A stretch of 64,000 bases of DNA from Candidatus Parabacteroides intestinigallinarum (GTDB lineage Bacteria > Bacteroidota > Bacteroidia > Bacteroidales > Tannerellaceae): positions 1 to 64,000 of the forward strand of contig DXEN01000017.1 of NCBI GenBank assembly GCA_019114945.1. The letters run 5' to 3'. Shown piece by piece: positions 18,713 through 27,110 of the stretch. A program made the translations under genes and the position numbers. The notes beneath the pieces were generated by a model. The model was not told where the DNA came from and searched no databases. It saw only the letters and a program-made list of their open reading frames with translations. The stretch's first letter is position 1. Every line of letters starts with the position of its first letter.

Positions 18713-18721
18713 GATTTATCG

Positions 18722-18729
18722 TACATTTG
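18722..18729 (+). promoter_or_regulatory. -7 box before rnr
   Basis: TACATTTG fits TAnnTTTG and lies 56 bases before the rnr start, just after the preceding hairpin. Confidence 0.4.
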
Positions 18730-18785
18730 TCGAGACGGAAGAAAACCCGTCCACACGATGACAAAATTAATTACATCAAGTCGAT

Positions 18786-20972
18786 ATGGCAAAGAACAAA
18801 TCAGCGAAGCGAGACCATAAGGAGAAAAAGGCCAAGGCCAAGAAAGAAAAAAGCGGTGGCAAGCGCATGAAGAAGGCGGAGATGCTGCAAGCGATCATCT
18901 CCGTTTTCCAGTCGTCCCCGAAGGAGCTGTTCAATTACAAACAGATCAGCAAGAAAATAGGCATAGAGAACCAGGTGCAAAAGTTGCAAGTGGTGGATCT
19001 GCTATACGACCTGTCCGCCGAGGATATCATTACGGAGGTCGACCGCGGACGATACCGCCTGAACGGCTTAGGCACGATAGCCGTCGGCACGTTCACGCGC
19101 CGGAGCAACGGCAAGAACTCCTTCCTCCCCGAGGATGGCGGCACACCGGTATTCGTGGCCGAGCGCAATTCCAAGCACGCCATGGATGGCGATAAGGTAA
19201 AAGTGCAACTCTTCGCCAAGCGAAGGGGAGCGGAGCCCGAGGGCGAGGTGGTGGAAATCCTGGAGAGCAAGGAACGCACGTTTGTCGGGAAGCTGCAGGT
19301 AGCCAAGGGATTCGCCTTCTTGATTACGGAGAGCAAGACCCTGGCCAACGATATCTTCATCCCGAAAAACAAATTAAAGGGAGGTAAAAACGGCGATAAG
19401 GCGATCGTACGCATCATGGAATGGCCCGAGGACGCAAAGAACCCATTAGGCGAGGTTATCGACATTTTAGGCTCCGCCGGACAGAACAACGCAGAGATGC
19501 ACGCGATCCTGGCGGAGTTCGGCTTGCCCTACAAATATCCCGCGGCGGTCGAGAAAGCGGCAGATAAAATACCGGATACGATTTCCAAAGAGGAAATCCA
19601 GAATCGGGAAGATTTCCGGGGCATAACCACCTTTACCATCGATCCGAAGGACGCGAAAGATTTCGACGACGCACTCTCCGCCCGCCGATTGGCGAACGGG
19701 AACTGGGAGGTAGGCGTGCACATCGCCGACGTGACACATTATGTGAAACCCGACGGAGTTATCGATAAGGAGGCACAAAGCCGGGCTACCTCCGTCTATT
19801 TAGTAGACCGCACGATTCCCATGCTGCCCGAACGACTCTGCAACCAGATATGCTCCTTGCGTCCCAACGAGGAAAAGCTTTGTTTCTCCGCCATCTTCGA
19901 ACTGAATAACGAGGCGGTGGTGTTGAACGCACGCATCGGCCGCACGATTATCAAAAGCGACCGTCGTTTCACCTACGAGGAGGCACAGGAAGTGATCGAG
20001 AGCGGGCAAGGCGACTTCAAGGAGGAATTGCTTGCCTTGAACGAACTGGCGAAAAAACTGCGGGTGCGCCGCTTCGAGCATGGAGCGATTAATTTCGACC
20101 GATATGAGGTAAAATTCGAGGTCGATGAGCAGGGCAAGCCCCTACGGGTTTACTTCAAGGTGTCGAAAGACGCGAACAAACTGATCGAGGAATTCATGCT
20201 CCTGGCGAACCGCACGGTGGCCGAGTTCGTAGGCCGCCCGCCCAAAGGCAAGCGAAAAAAGACTTTTGTCTACCGCATCCATGAATTGCCGGATCCGGAT
20301 AAGATGGAGAACTTCGCTACCTTTATCCGCCGCTTCGGCTATAAACTGAAGACGGAAGGTACGAAAAGCGAGGTATCAAAAGGTATCAATGCCTTGCTCG
20401 ACAACGTACAAGGGAAACCCGAAGAGAACCTGATCGAGACCGTGGCGATCCGCGCCATGCAGAAAGCGCGCTACTCCACGGAGAACATCGGCCACTACGG
20501 ATTGGCGTTCGACTATTACACGCATTTCACCTCGCCTATCCGACGCTATCCGGATATGATGGTGCATCGCTTATTGGAACGTTATCTCGCGGGTGGGCGC
20601 AGCGTGACACAAAAGAAGTACGAGGATTTATGCGAGCATTGCTCTAATATGGAGCAGGTCGCCGCCAACGCCGAGCGCGCCTCTATCAAATACAAACAGG
20701 TAGAGTTCATGCAGGACAAACTGGGCATGGTGTTCGATGGCGTGATATCGGGTGTCACCGAATGGGGATTATATGTGGAGCTGAACGAGAACAAATGCGA
20801 GGGCCTCGTGCCGATTCGCGACTTGGATGACGATTATTACGAGTTCGACGAGAAGAACTATTGCCTCATAGGACGGCGTAAAAAACGTCAATATCGCCTC
20901 GGCGATCCCATCACGGTAAAAGTAGCGCAAGCGAACTTAGAGCGCAAGCAACTGGATTTCCAAATGGTGTGA
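18786..20972 (+). CDS. rnr: Ribonuclease R (3'-5' exoribonuclease)
   Basis: 728 residues. A lysine-rich N-terminus (residues 1-30) precedes a winged-helix-like segment, two cold-shock/OB domains, the RNB catalytic domain and a C-terminal S1 domain (about 640-725; GVISGVTEWGLYVEL). The RNB metal-binding motif TIDPKDAKDFDDALS sits at about 285-298, and HFTSPIRRYPD is the RNB C-terminal signature. It degrades structured RNA processively in the cytoplasm. The basic tail typical of E. coli RNase R is absent, while the basic stretch is at the N-terminus instead. Confidence 0.96.
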   Translation: MAKNKSAKRDHKEKKAKAKKEKSGGKRMKKAEMLQAIISVFQSSPKELFNYKQISKKIGIENQVQKLQVVDLLYDLSAEDIITEVDRGRYRLNGLGTIAVGTFTRRSNGKNSFLPEDGGTPVFVAERNSKHAMDGDKVKVQLFAKRRGAEPEGEVVEILESKERTFVGKLQVAKGFAFLITESKTLANDIFIPKNKLKGGKNGDKAIVRIMEWPEDAKNPLGEVIDILGSAGQNNAEMHAILAEFGLPYKYPAAVEKAADKIPDTISKEEIQNREDFRGITTFTIDPKDAKDFDDALSARRLANGNWEVGVHIADVTHYVKPDGVIDKEAQSRATSVYLVDRTIPMLPERLCNQICSLRPNEEKLCFSAIFELNNEAVVLNARIGRTIIKSDRRFTYEEAQEVIESGQGDFKEELLALNELAKKLRVRRFEHGAINFDRYEVKFEVDEQGKPLRVYFKVSKDANKLIEEFMLLANRTVAEFVGRPPKGKRKKTFVYRIHELPDPDKMENFATFIRRFGYKLKTEGTKSEVSKGINALLDNVQGKPEENLIETVAIRAMQKARYSTENIGHYGLAFDYYTHFTSPIRRYPDMMVHRLLERYLAGGRSVTQKKYEDLCEHCSNMEQVAANAERASIKYKQVEFMQDKLGMVFDGVISGVTEWGLYVELNENKCEGLVPIRDLDDDYYEFDEKNYCLIGRRKKRQYRLGDPITVKVAQANLERKQLDFQMV

Positions 20973-21018
20973 AAATGCGCCATAGGTCCGGACGCCTCCA
21001 TGGCCATATATTAAAGAA

Positions 21019-21055
21019 GGAAGGCGTGCCAATATCTGTTTTTGGCACGCCTTCC
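21019..21055. terminator. Bidirectional terminator between rnr and nagB
   Basis: A 14-bp perfect stem (GGAAGGCGTGCCAA / TTGGCACGCCTTCC) with a nine-base loop lies between the convergent rnr and nagB genes. It is followed on the plus strand by a T-rich stretch. Its stem is similar to the hairpin at 50412-50448. Confidence 0.85.
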
Positions 21056-21086
21056 TCTCTTTTATCCGAAACTATTTCCTCGCGAA

Positions 21087-21899
21087 TCACTTCAGCAGCG
21101 AGCAAGGACACAGATTATCTTTCTCGATATCCTTGAAATAGTTGTACGTACCCACTTTCATCTCCACGCAAGCGGCCTCGTCGCACACGATGATGCCCTT
21201 CGGATGCAATTGCAAAGCGGTAATCGTCCACATTTGGTTTACGGCTCCCTCTACAGCCTGTTGCAACGCACGTGCCTTATTATGCCCGTTCACCATGATG
21301 AGCACCTCCTTGGCATCGAGTACCGTACCCACACCTACCGTTACGGCCGTCTTCGGCACCTTGTTCACGTCATTCTCGAAGAAACGGGAATTGGCGATAA
21401 TCGTATCCGTCGTCAATGTCTTGACTCTCGTACGCGAGCTGAGGGAAGAACCCGGCTCGTTAAAGGCGATATGCCCATCCGGACCGATACCGCCCAAAAA
21501 CAAATCAACTCCACCGGCGGCTTTCATCCGCTCCTCGTAAGCGGCGCACTCGGCGGCAAGGTCGGGAGCGTTTCCGTTCAGGATATTCACGTTCTCCGGT
21601 TTGATATCGATATGGCTGAAGAAATTATTCCACATGAAAGAGTGATAGCTCTCCGGATGCTCTTTCGGCAAGCCCACGTACTCATCCATGTTGAAGGTGA
21701 TCACGTTCTGAAACGAGATGACCCCTTGCTTATTCAGTTCGATCAGGTTCTTGTACATACCCAGCGGAGAGGAGCCGGTAGGCAATCCCAGCACGAACGG
21801 CTTCTCGGCGGTAGGATTCGCCGCCTTGATCCGTGCGGCAACATAATTGGCAGCCCATTTGGAGAGTTGCTCGTAATCAGGTTCGATAATCAGTCTCAT
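21087..21899 (-). CDS. nagB: Glucosamine-6-phosphate deaminase
   Basis: 270 residues, the length of E. coli NagB. The motifs [21 protein letters not shown] (with the catalytic Asp), [17 protein letters not shown] (catalytic His and Glu) and RTRVKTLT are intact. It turns glucosamine-6-phosphate into fructose-6-phosphate and ammonia, feeding amino sugars into glycolysis. Ends in LCPCSLLK, with two cysteines near the C-terminus. Last gene of the ddh-lgt-flavoprotein-nagB series. Confidence 0.96.
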   Translation of the reverse strand: MRLIIEPDYEQLSKWAANYVAARIKAANPTAEKPFVLGLPTGSSPLGMYKNLIELNKQGVISFQNVITFNMDEYVGLPKEHPESYHSFMWNNFFSHIDIKPENVNILNGNAPDLAAECAAYEERMKAAGGVDLFLGGIGPDGHIAFNEPGSSLSSRTRVKTLTTDTIIANSRFFENDVNKVPKTAVTVGVGTVLDAKEVLIMVNGHNKARALQQAVEGAVNQMWTITALQLHPKGIIVCDEAACVEMKVGTYNYFKDIEKDNLCPCSLLK

Positions 21900-21930
21900 A
21901 ACGTTGTGTTTTTATGTTATTGAATAAATC

Positions 21931-21966
21931 GTTAATTGTCAATTGTCAATCGTTAATTGTCAATCG
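21931..21966. repeat. AATTGTC short-repeat cluster at the flavoprotein gene 3' end
   Basis: Heptamer-like units (TTAATTGTC, AATTGTC, AATCGTT) are repeated here and again at 23153-23245. The cluster runs into the coding region: the last residues of the flavoprotein (RLTIND) are encoded by the repeat. Confidence 0.75.
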
Positions 21967-23142
21967 CTTTGCCATCGCCTCGCCCAACGCACGGCACTCC
22001 GCGTACTTATCAGCGCTCAAGCCCTGCTTCTGCTCGACAGGCGTGCCTACCGTTTCCCATTTCATCTTCTCGCCAAACGCCGCCAACCGTTTCACGGCAG
22101 CGCCCGCCCACGAGAAGGAACCGAAGTAGCCGAAGAGACGATTCTTTACCTCACGCAGCTCAATCTTACTCAACAACGCATCCACCTCCGGGAACAATTG
22201 GTTGCTATATGTCGGGCTACCCACGATTACGCCTTTATACTTAAAAATATCTTTCAAAATGTAGGAAGCATGGCTCTTGCTGACGTTGTGCATAACGATA
22301 TCGCGCACGCCATGATCCGCCAACGCGGAAGCGACCGCCTCGGCCATCTGCTCCGTATTGCCATACATGCTACCGTAGATAATCGTCACGCCCGGCTCCG
22401 CCTCGTAACGACTTAGCCGATCGTAAATCCCGACCGTTTTCGACAATTCATCCCGCCATACCGGGCCATGCGTCGAGCAAATCGTCCGGATCTCCAAACC
22501 GGCGAGTTTCCGCAAAGCCATCTGCACCGGATTTCCATACTTCCCGACGATATTCGCGTAATAACGAATCATCTCTTCCCAATAATGCTCCACGTTCATC
22601 TCCGCGTCTATTACACCGCCATTCAAAGCGCCGTACGTACCGAACGCGTCCGCCGAGAAGAGAATCTTATCCGTAGCGTCGTAGGTCACCATCACCTCTG
22701 GCCAATGCACCATCGGCGCCATATAGAAGGCCAGCTGGTGGCGTCCCGTGTCAAGAGTATCGCCCTCCTTCACTTCATGCAACCCCTCGGTGATGCCATG
22801 AAAACCCGCCAACATGCCGAACGTTTTGCTATTCCCGACAATCTTCACGCCCGGATATTGCTGACGCAACAAACGGATGCTACCCGCATGATCCGGCTCC
22901 ATGTGATCGACAATCAGGTAATCCAGCGAACGGCCGTCCAGCGCGTCCGCTATTTTCTTCAAGAAGATGTCCGAGTAACATACATCCACCGTATCAATCA
23001 AGACGGTCTTCTCGTCGACAATCAGGTAAGAGTTGTAAGAAACCCCATACGGCAACGGCCACATATTCTCGAACAATGCCTTCTGGCGATCGTTCACGCC
23101 CACGTAATAAACCTTATCCGCTATCTCTTTTAACTTGTACAT
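21946..23142 (-). CDS. Flavodiiron-type A-type flavoprotein (FprA/ROO-like)
   Basis: 398 residues from ATG 23142 (MYKLKEIADKVYYVG). A longer frame from 23181 reads through the AATTGTC repeats and gives a nonsense leader (MSIVNSQLS), so I reject it. A metallo-beta-lactamase-like domain carries the diiron motif HMEPDH (His80, Glu82, Asp84, His85), and a flavodoxin domain starts at about 254 (IIYGSMYGNTEQMAEAVA). Family role: four-electron reduction of O2 to water or of NO to N2O in anaerobes, with electrons from rubredoxin. It fits oxidative-stress defence. There is no fused rubredoxin domain. Confidence 0.93.
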   Translation of the reverse strand: MYKLKEIADKVYYVGVNDRQKALFENMWPLPYGVSYNSYLIVDEKTVLIDTVDVCYSDIFLKKIADALDGRSLDYLIVDHMEPDHAGSIRLLRQQYPGVKIVGNSKTFGMLAGFHGITEGLHEVKEGDTLDTGRHQLAFYMAPMVHWPEVMVTYDATDKILFSADAFGTYGALNGGVIDAEMNVEHYWEEMIRYYANIVGKYGNPVQMALRKLAGLEIRTICSTHGPVWRDELSKTVGIYDRLSRYEAEPGVTIIYGSMYGNTEQMAEAVASALADHGVRDIVMHNVSKSHASYILKDIFKYKGVIVGSPTYSNQLFPEVDALLSKIELREVKNRLFGYFGSFSWAGAAVKRLAAFGEKMKWETVGTPVEQKQGLSADKYAECRALGEAMAKRLTIND

Positions 23143-23152
23143 CTCTTTTTTA

Positions 23153-23230
23153 ATTGATAATTGAGAATTGACAATTGACAATTAATTTCGTAATTCAAAC
23201 AACTTTAATTGTCAATTGTCAATTATCAAT
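23153..23230. repeat. Large inverted repeat of AATTGTC units between lgt and the flavoprotein gene
   Basis: The left arm (23153-23185) and right arm (23205-23230) are reverse complements over about 26 bases, apart from one extra heptamer in the left arm, around a 19-base loop. It begins 11 bases before the flavoprotein start codon and ends just beyond the lgt stop codon. It may act as an attenuator or processing site in the shared transcript. Confidence 0.7.
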
Positions 23231-23232
23231 CG

Positions 23233-24060
23233 TTAATTACTAATCGCTCCCTTTCGCTGGGCTCTCCACACGAACCAGCAACCCGCCAGCACGAACGGGA
23301 TACTGAGCCACTGCCCCATATTCAACAGCATACCCGCCTCGAAAGGCTCCTGATCGTTCTTCACGAACTCAATCAAGAAACGGGCACCAAACACACATAT
23401 CATGAATATGCCGAAAATCAGTCCCTCTTTCTTCCACGCCTCTTTCCGGAAATAAAGCCACATGCAGAGCGCGAATGTCAGTAAATAACAAGCCGCCTCG
23501 TACAACTGGGTCGGATGGCTCGGCGCGGAAAAAATCGGCTCGGCCCCTCTTTTCCACGCATGGAGATTCTCGATGAAACGAAATCCCCACGGCAAATCCG
23601 TCGCGTGCCCATAAATCTCATGGTTCATCAAATTACCCAAGCGAATCATCGCGGCCACCAAACCCGTCGGGACCACCAGTTTGTCGAAAGTCCACAACAT
23701 GCTCCGATGGCTTACCCGCTTCGAGTAAAAGTAAATGGAGACGATTATACCCAACGTCCCCCCGTGGCTGGCCAACCCGCCTTCCCATATTTTCAGGATC
23801 TCGATGGGATTCGCCAAATAATAATCCGGATCATAGAAGAGGCAATGCCCCAGACGCGCGCCGATTACCGTGCCAAGCATCGTATAGATCAAAAGAGAGT
23901 CGATCCAAGGTTGGGGCAACTTCTCTTTCTTCCACATCCGGTCCACGATCATATATCCGATCGCGAAACCGATGGCGAATGCCAATCCATACCAGCGAAT
24001 CTCCCGCGAGCCTATCGTAAAGATCGCGGGATCGGCCGTCCAGGTAATGAAATCCAGCAT
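23233..24060 (-). CDS. lgt: Prolipoprotein diacylglyceryl transferase
   Basis: 275 residues with seven membrane segments. Family motifs are present: IGARLGHCLFYDPDYYL, WEGGLASHGGTLG (with the essential His), NLMNHEIYGH and SHPTQLYEA. Transfers diacylglycerol from phosphatidylglycerol to the lipobox cysteine of prelipoproteins. It serves the many lipoproteins encoded in this window. It starts 5 bases after ddh. The C-terminal residues (GAISN) are encoded next to the AATTGTC repeat. Confidence 0.95.
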   Translation of the reverse strand: MLDFITWTADPAIFTIGSREIRWYGLAFAIGFAIGYMIVDRMWKKEKLPQPWIDSLLIYTMLGTVIGARLGHCLFYDPDYYLANPIEILKIWEGGLASHGGTLGIIVSIYFYSKRVSHRSMLWTFDKLVVPTGLVAAMIRLGNLMNHEIYGHATDLPWGFRFIENLHAWKRGAEPIFSAPSHPTQLYEAACYLLTFALCMWLYFRKEAWKKEGLIFGIFMICVFGARFLIEFVKNDQEPFEAGMLLNMGQWLSIPFVLAGCWFVWRAQRKGAISN

Positions 24061-24065
24061 ACGTA

Positions 24066-24962
24066 TTAAACGAGTCTACGAATTAAATCCTCTCTCTCGC
24101 CATACAGCATATCGATAATCGGCAACTCGATCATCGTGTACGCACCCGGTTGTTGCTTCAAGCTGGCACGCGCCACGGATACCAATATCTGCGCGGTGAG
24201 GGCCGGATTATTAATCTTCATATCGAACTCGATCAACTGGTTTTGCGTCTTGCCGGACACTCCCTTACGCGTCAGGTTCACGCCATGGCCCATATCCAAC
24301 AGATTGTCCACGCTCTCCACCTGCATCACGTGTGTCTCGTCGTGCGCGAAATAATCGTCCGCCTTGATCGCCTCGGCCACTTGCTTAAAATCGTAACCCT
24401 CTTTCACCTCGATATAAACCATCCGGCGGTGTACGCCCGTACCCAAGGGAATGGTCATGCTCAACGCCGCTTTCACGCCCTCGATCGCTTTTACGGCCAC
24501 CGTATGCCCCATGCTCATGCCCGGGCCGAAATTCGTATACGTGATACCCTTCGGCACCATCGCCTCCAGCAACGCACGTACCACCGAGTCGCTTCCCGGA
24601 TCCCAGCCTGCGGAGATCACGGCCACCGATTGATGCGCTTTCGCCACCTCATCCAGCGAGCGGCGCAAATCGGCGATCTGCCCATGAATATCGAAACTAT
24701 CTACCGTATTGATACCCAAAGCCAATATCTCCTTGGCATGCTCCTCCACGCTGCGTGTAGGCGTCGCCAAGATAGCCACGTCCACTTTCTCCAATTTCGT
24801 GACGCTATCAGTCACCTTATATGCCTTCAACTCTTCCGGCACATTATTCGGATTCCGACGTACGACACCTGCGACCTCGAAGTCGGGAGCGGCTTCCAAA
24901 GCCTCTAATACATGCTTTCCAATGTTGCCATACCCAACGATGGCGGCTCTAATTTTCTTCAT
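24066..24962 (-). CDS. ddh: meso-Diaminopimelate D-dehydrogenase
   Basis: 298 residues from ATG 24962 (MKKIRAAIVGYGNIG); a TTG two codons upstream is less likely. An N-terminal Rossmann fold (GYGNIGKHV) is followed by the characteristic SAGWDPGSDSVVRALLE and TNFGPGMSMGHTVAVK segments of the family. Catalyses reversible NADP-dependent conversion of tetrahydrodipicolinate and ammonia to meso-diaminopimelate, a one-step route to lysine and peptidoglycan. First gene of a four-gene series. Confidence 0.94.
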   Translation of the reverse strand: MKKIRAAIVGYGNIGKHVLEALEAAPDFEVAGVVRRNPNNVPEELKAYKVTDSVTKLEKVDVAILATPTRSVEEHAKEILALGINTVDSFDIHGQIADLRRSLDEVAKAHQSVAVISAGWDPGSDSVVRALLEAMVPKGITYTNFGPGMSMGHTVAVKAIEGVKAALSMTIPLGTGVHRRMVYIEVKEGYDFKQVAEAIKADDYFAHDETHVMQVESVDNLLDMGHGVNLTRKGVSGKTQNQLIEFDMKINNPALTAQILVSVARASLKQQPGAYTMIELPIIDMLYGEREDLIRRLV

Positions 24963-24988
24963 ATTCAATTATACTTTTCAACCGAACG

Positions 24989-25020
24989 CAAAAGTAGATA
25001 TAATTTAGAGTTTGAACAAT
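24989..25020 (-). promoter_or_regulatory. Promoter of the ddh-lgt operon
   Basis: The minus strand has ATTG (25020-25017), a 20-base gap and TACTTTTG (24996-24989). This fits the consensus with one mismatch in the upstream box. The ATG follows 26 bases downstream. Confidence 0.55.
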
Positions 25021-25037
25021 AAGGGAATACGATTTTT

Positions 25038-25070
25038 CAAGTGAAAGTAATCTAATAAAATTCCTTCGGA
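25038..25070. repeat. Left direct repeat flanking the GNAT cassette
   Basis: A 33-base segment beginning CAAGTGAAAG and ending CCTTCGGA matches 25976-26008 at 29 of 33 positions. It lies upstream of the two-gene cassette, about 100 bases before its first start codon. Confidence 0.8.
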
Positions 25071-25138
25071 CAAGATTTTAATTTCTCTCAATAAAGCAAG
25101 AAAGCGACGACCGACGCAAAAGGTTACGAAAAAATACC

Positions 25139-25146
25139 TACCTTTG
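25139..25146 (+). promoter_or_regulatory. -7 box of the two-gene GNAT cassette
   Basis: TACCTTTG fits TAnnTTTG exactly and lies 26 bases before the start of the small gene. No clear TTTG box is seen upstream. Confidence 0.5.
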
Positions 25147-25172
25147 CAAAAACAATTATAAGATAACGTATT

Positions 25173-25331
25173 ATGGCATTAGAAATTAAAGCGATTCCCA
25201 CGCTGAGAGGAAAAGAAGCCGAGCGTTTCGTAAAAGCGGCGGACAAGGCTTACCAAAACAAGAGGAAGACCGATTTCAGCAAGCAAGTGCAGATTGCCCG
25301 TGCCATATTGAGAAAAGCCAATATGTTGTAA
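25173..25331 (+). CDS. 52-residue protein, candidate antitoxin of a GNAT toxin-antitoxin pair
   Basis: An ATG-started frame of 52 codons. I do not recognise the family. The predicted layout is a short strand (ALEIKAIPTL), a helix (KEAERFVKAADKAYQNK) and a second helix (DFSKQVQIARAILRKANML), a strand-helix-helix order like that of ribbon-helix-helix antitoxins but shorter than usual. It is very basic (about 12 Lys/Arg). Its stop is 2 bases before the start of the GNAT gene, so the two are co-translated. Small DNA-binding antitoxins typically precede TacT-type toxins, and the position supports that role; the function is inferred, not shown. Confidence 0.7.
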   Translation: MALEIKAIPTLRGKEAERFVKAADKAYQNKRKTDFSKQVQIARAILRKANML

Positions 25332-25333
25332 AC

Positions 25334-25945
25334 ATGGGATTTCTGTTAGACAAATGCAGTTTCTCTTCGTTGGACGAGAAAGTCATTGCGGAATGCCGCC
25401 CTTTCTCATGTGGCAACGTCGACTTGGATGAGTTTTTTCAACACGACGCTCCTCTTTACAGCAAACAGATGTTAGGTAAGAGCTATTGTTTCAGGTTAGA
25501 CGAGGACTCGTCTGTCATCGTCTGCGCTTTTACGCTTTCCAACGATAGCATCCGCGTGGACATGCTACCGAACAGCAGGGAAAAGAAAGTACAGAAGAAC
25601 ATTCCCCATTCCAAACAAATGCGCCGCTATCCGGGTGTATTGATAGGACGGTTAGGCATCAACGTAGGCTTCGCCCATCGCGGCATCGGCAGCGAACTAA
25701 TAGAGTTTATCAAATCGTGGTTCATTGATGCGGGGAACAAGACCGGATGCCGTTTCCTTATCGTGGATGCCTACAATGAGGAAATCCCATTGGGATATTA
25801 CCAAAAGAACGGCTTTACTTTCCTGTTCTCCAGCGAAAGCCAAGAAGCGGAGAACACAGGATTTAACAAGGACACGAAACTAAGGACACGGCTGATGTAC
25901 TTCGACCTAATATCCTTAGTCAATGAGCCTGAGGAGCAAAAATAA
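25334..25945 (+). CDS. GNAT acetyltransferase, TacT-like (candidate toxin)
   Basis: 203 residues. The N-terminal CRPFSCGNVDLDEFF resembles the FxCGxxxLdxFL start of TacT/AtaT-type toxins. RYPGVLIGRLGINVGFAHRGIGSELI (two parts: strand YPGVLIGRLGIN and CoA-binding loop HRGIGS at 115-120) and YYQKNGF (155-161) complete the fold, with Tyr in the place of the catalytic tyrosine. Such toxins acetylate the amino group of charged tRNAs and stop translation. The C-terminal 40 residues are extra compared with TacT. An ordinary small-molecule acetyltransferase cannot be ruled out. The gene lies with the 52-residue gene between direct repeats. Confidence 0.8.
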   Translation: MGFLLDKCSFSSLDEKVIAECRPFSCGNVDLDEFFQHDAPLYSKQMLGKSYCFRLDEDSSVIVCAFTLSNDSIRVDMLPNSREKKVQKNIPHSKQMRRYPGVLIGRLGINVGFAHRGIGSELIEFIKSWFIDAGNKTGCRFLIVDAYNEEIPLGYYQKNGFTFLFSSESQEAENTGFNKDTKLRTRLMYFDLISLVNEPEEQK

Positions 25946-25975
25946 AAAGATGTATCAAAAATAGAGATTAACACA

Positions 25976-26008
25976 CAAGTGAAAGCAACCTAATAAATTC
26001 CCTTCGGA
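25976..26008. repeat. Right direct repeat flanking the GNAT cassette
   Basis: This copy matches 25038-25070 at 29 of 33 positions. It starts 31 bases after the GNAT stop and runs into the first hairpin of the 23-bp array. Confidence 0.8.
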
Positions 26009-26080
26009 GGGAATTCCCGTTTCCTTCGAAGGAAACTATATTTTCTTCCGAAAGAAACTATATTTTCCTCCGAAGGGAAC
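25996..26080. repeat. Array of four palindromic 22-23-bp units
   Basis: Four short palindromes centred on TTCGGA, TTCGAA, TCCGAA and TCCGAA lie at 25996-26015, 26019-26036, 26042-26057 and 26064-26080. The second (GTTTCCTTCGAAGGAAAC) is a perfect 18-bp palindrome. They separate the convergent GNAT and phosphoesterase genes and could end transcription from both sides. Confidence 0.75.
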
Positions 26081-26086
26081 TGAAGG

Positions 26087-27085
26087 CTATTCCTTGACAA
26101 AGGAATCAGGATAGACGGTCGGCTGCTCCACGCCGGCTTTCGTACGGATCCATGTCGTAAACGAGCGGCTTCCCTCACTCAATTCGATCACGCGGGCACC
26201 GTTCGGCAAGTGGTTGTACTCCGTCGGTCCTCCGGTGAAACGTCCGTAAGCCAACAAGACCCCATACCAGCAAACCGCATAATCGTTGTCATGGTCGTGC
26301 CCCACGAAAACGCCCATCACATCGCCCTTCTCCTTGAAAGCGGTAAACAAACCGGAGTTCAACGGAGGCGCGCATGCCTTCTCCCGGCGTATGCCATACA
26401 GCTGGGCGTTCTCGTCCGCGGCGGCTTGGTTATACTCCGGCAACGGGATGTGGAAGAAAGCCAACGAGGGAACCGGTGTCCCGCCGTTCCTCTCGGTAAA
26501 AGCGTCGCTTTGGGTTCGGTACCAATCCACTTGGTCATGCTTGATATAATCATACCCCTCCACGCCCTCGATCGAGGAATAAGCGTTCGAGTCGAGGCAA
26601 TAGAGCACGAGCGCGTCCTTCTGCCCATCCGAGGAACGGACCGCCAAAGCGTAATTGCCCACGCCGGAGACCTCCGGTCCCTCGTCCACCGACAGGTTGT
26701 AAGGCAGGCTCTCCGCTACCTTCATCAACTCTTCCCGCGGCGCGCCTTGCTCGAAATCATGGTTTCCGAATACGATCGAGAAAGGGATTTCCCGGTCCGA
26801 TACCGTCTTCAGCACGTTCCGCAGATTCTCCACGGCGGGCTGGCTATAAATAATATCGCCCGTAAAAATCACCAAATCGGGCTTCTCCTCGTCCAGCACT
26901 TGGTTCATCCGCTCGAAGGCGACATCCGAGCGAGGGTCTTGCCACTTGATGTGCAAATCCGTGAATTGCACGATCTTAAATTTCTTATCCGCGCTAAAAC
27001 GCAACTCCGGTTTTTGGGCGAATCCCAAAGACATCATGCCGGTCGCGCCTATCAACGCGCCGGCCAATAACCATTTTCTTAACAT
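26087..27085 (-). CDS. Exported calcineurin-like metallophosphoesterase
   Basis: 332 residues with an N-terminal signal peptide (WLLAGALIGATGMMSLGFAQ). The five-block family motif is present: FTDLHIK, FTGDIIY, VFGNHDFE, an upstream His in ALAFFHIPLPE and VGHDHDND. It resembles the purple-acid/Icc-like phosphoesterases of Bacteroidetes. It hydrolyses phosphate mono- or diesters outside the cytoplasm; the substrate is unknown. It follows the sugar isomerase gene after 25 bases and is probably in the same transcript. Confidence 0.92.
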   Translation of the reverse strand: MLRKWLLAGALIGATGMMSLGFAQKPELRFSADKKFKIVQFTDLHIKWQDPRSDVAFERMNQVLDEEKPDLVIFTGDIIYSQPAVENLRNVLKTVSDREIPFSIVFGNHDFEQGAPREELMKVAESLPYNLSVDEGPEVSGVGNYALAVRSSDGQKDALVLYCLDSNAYSSIEGVEGYDYIKHDQVDWYRTQSDAFTERNGGTPVPSLAFFHIPLPEYNQAAADENAQLYGIRREKACAPPLNSGLFTAFKEKGDVMGVFVGHDHDNDYAVCWYGVLLAYGRFTGGPTEYNHLPNGARVIELSEGSRSFTTWIRTKAGVEQPTVYPDSFVKE

Positions 27086-27110
27086 AGTTCTTCTTTTTAG
27101 GAATTATCCT

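Noticed and set aside
23143..23181. Longer start for the flavoprotein gene
   Set aside because: The extra 13 residues are encoded by the AATTGTC repeats and are not family-like.
25038..26010. Integrase-mediated attachment sites at the GNAT cassette
   Set aside because: No recombinase gene or tRNA target is present; the repeats are imperfect, so the mechanism is left open.
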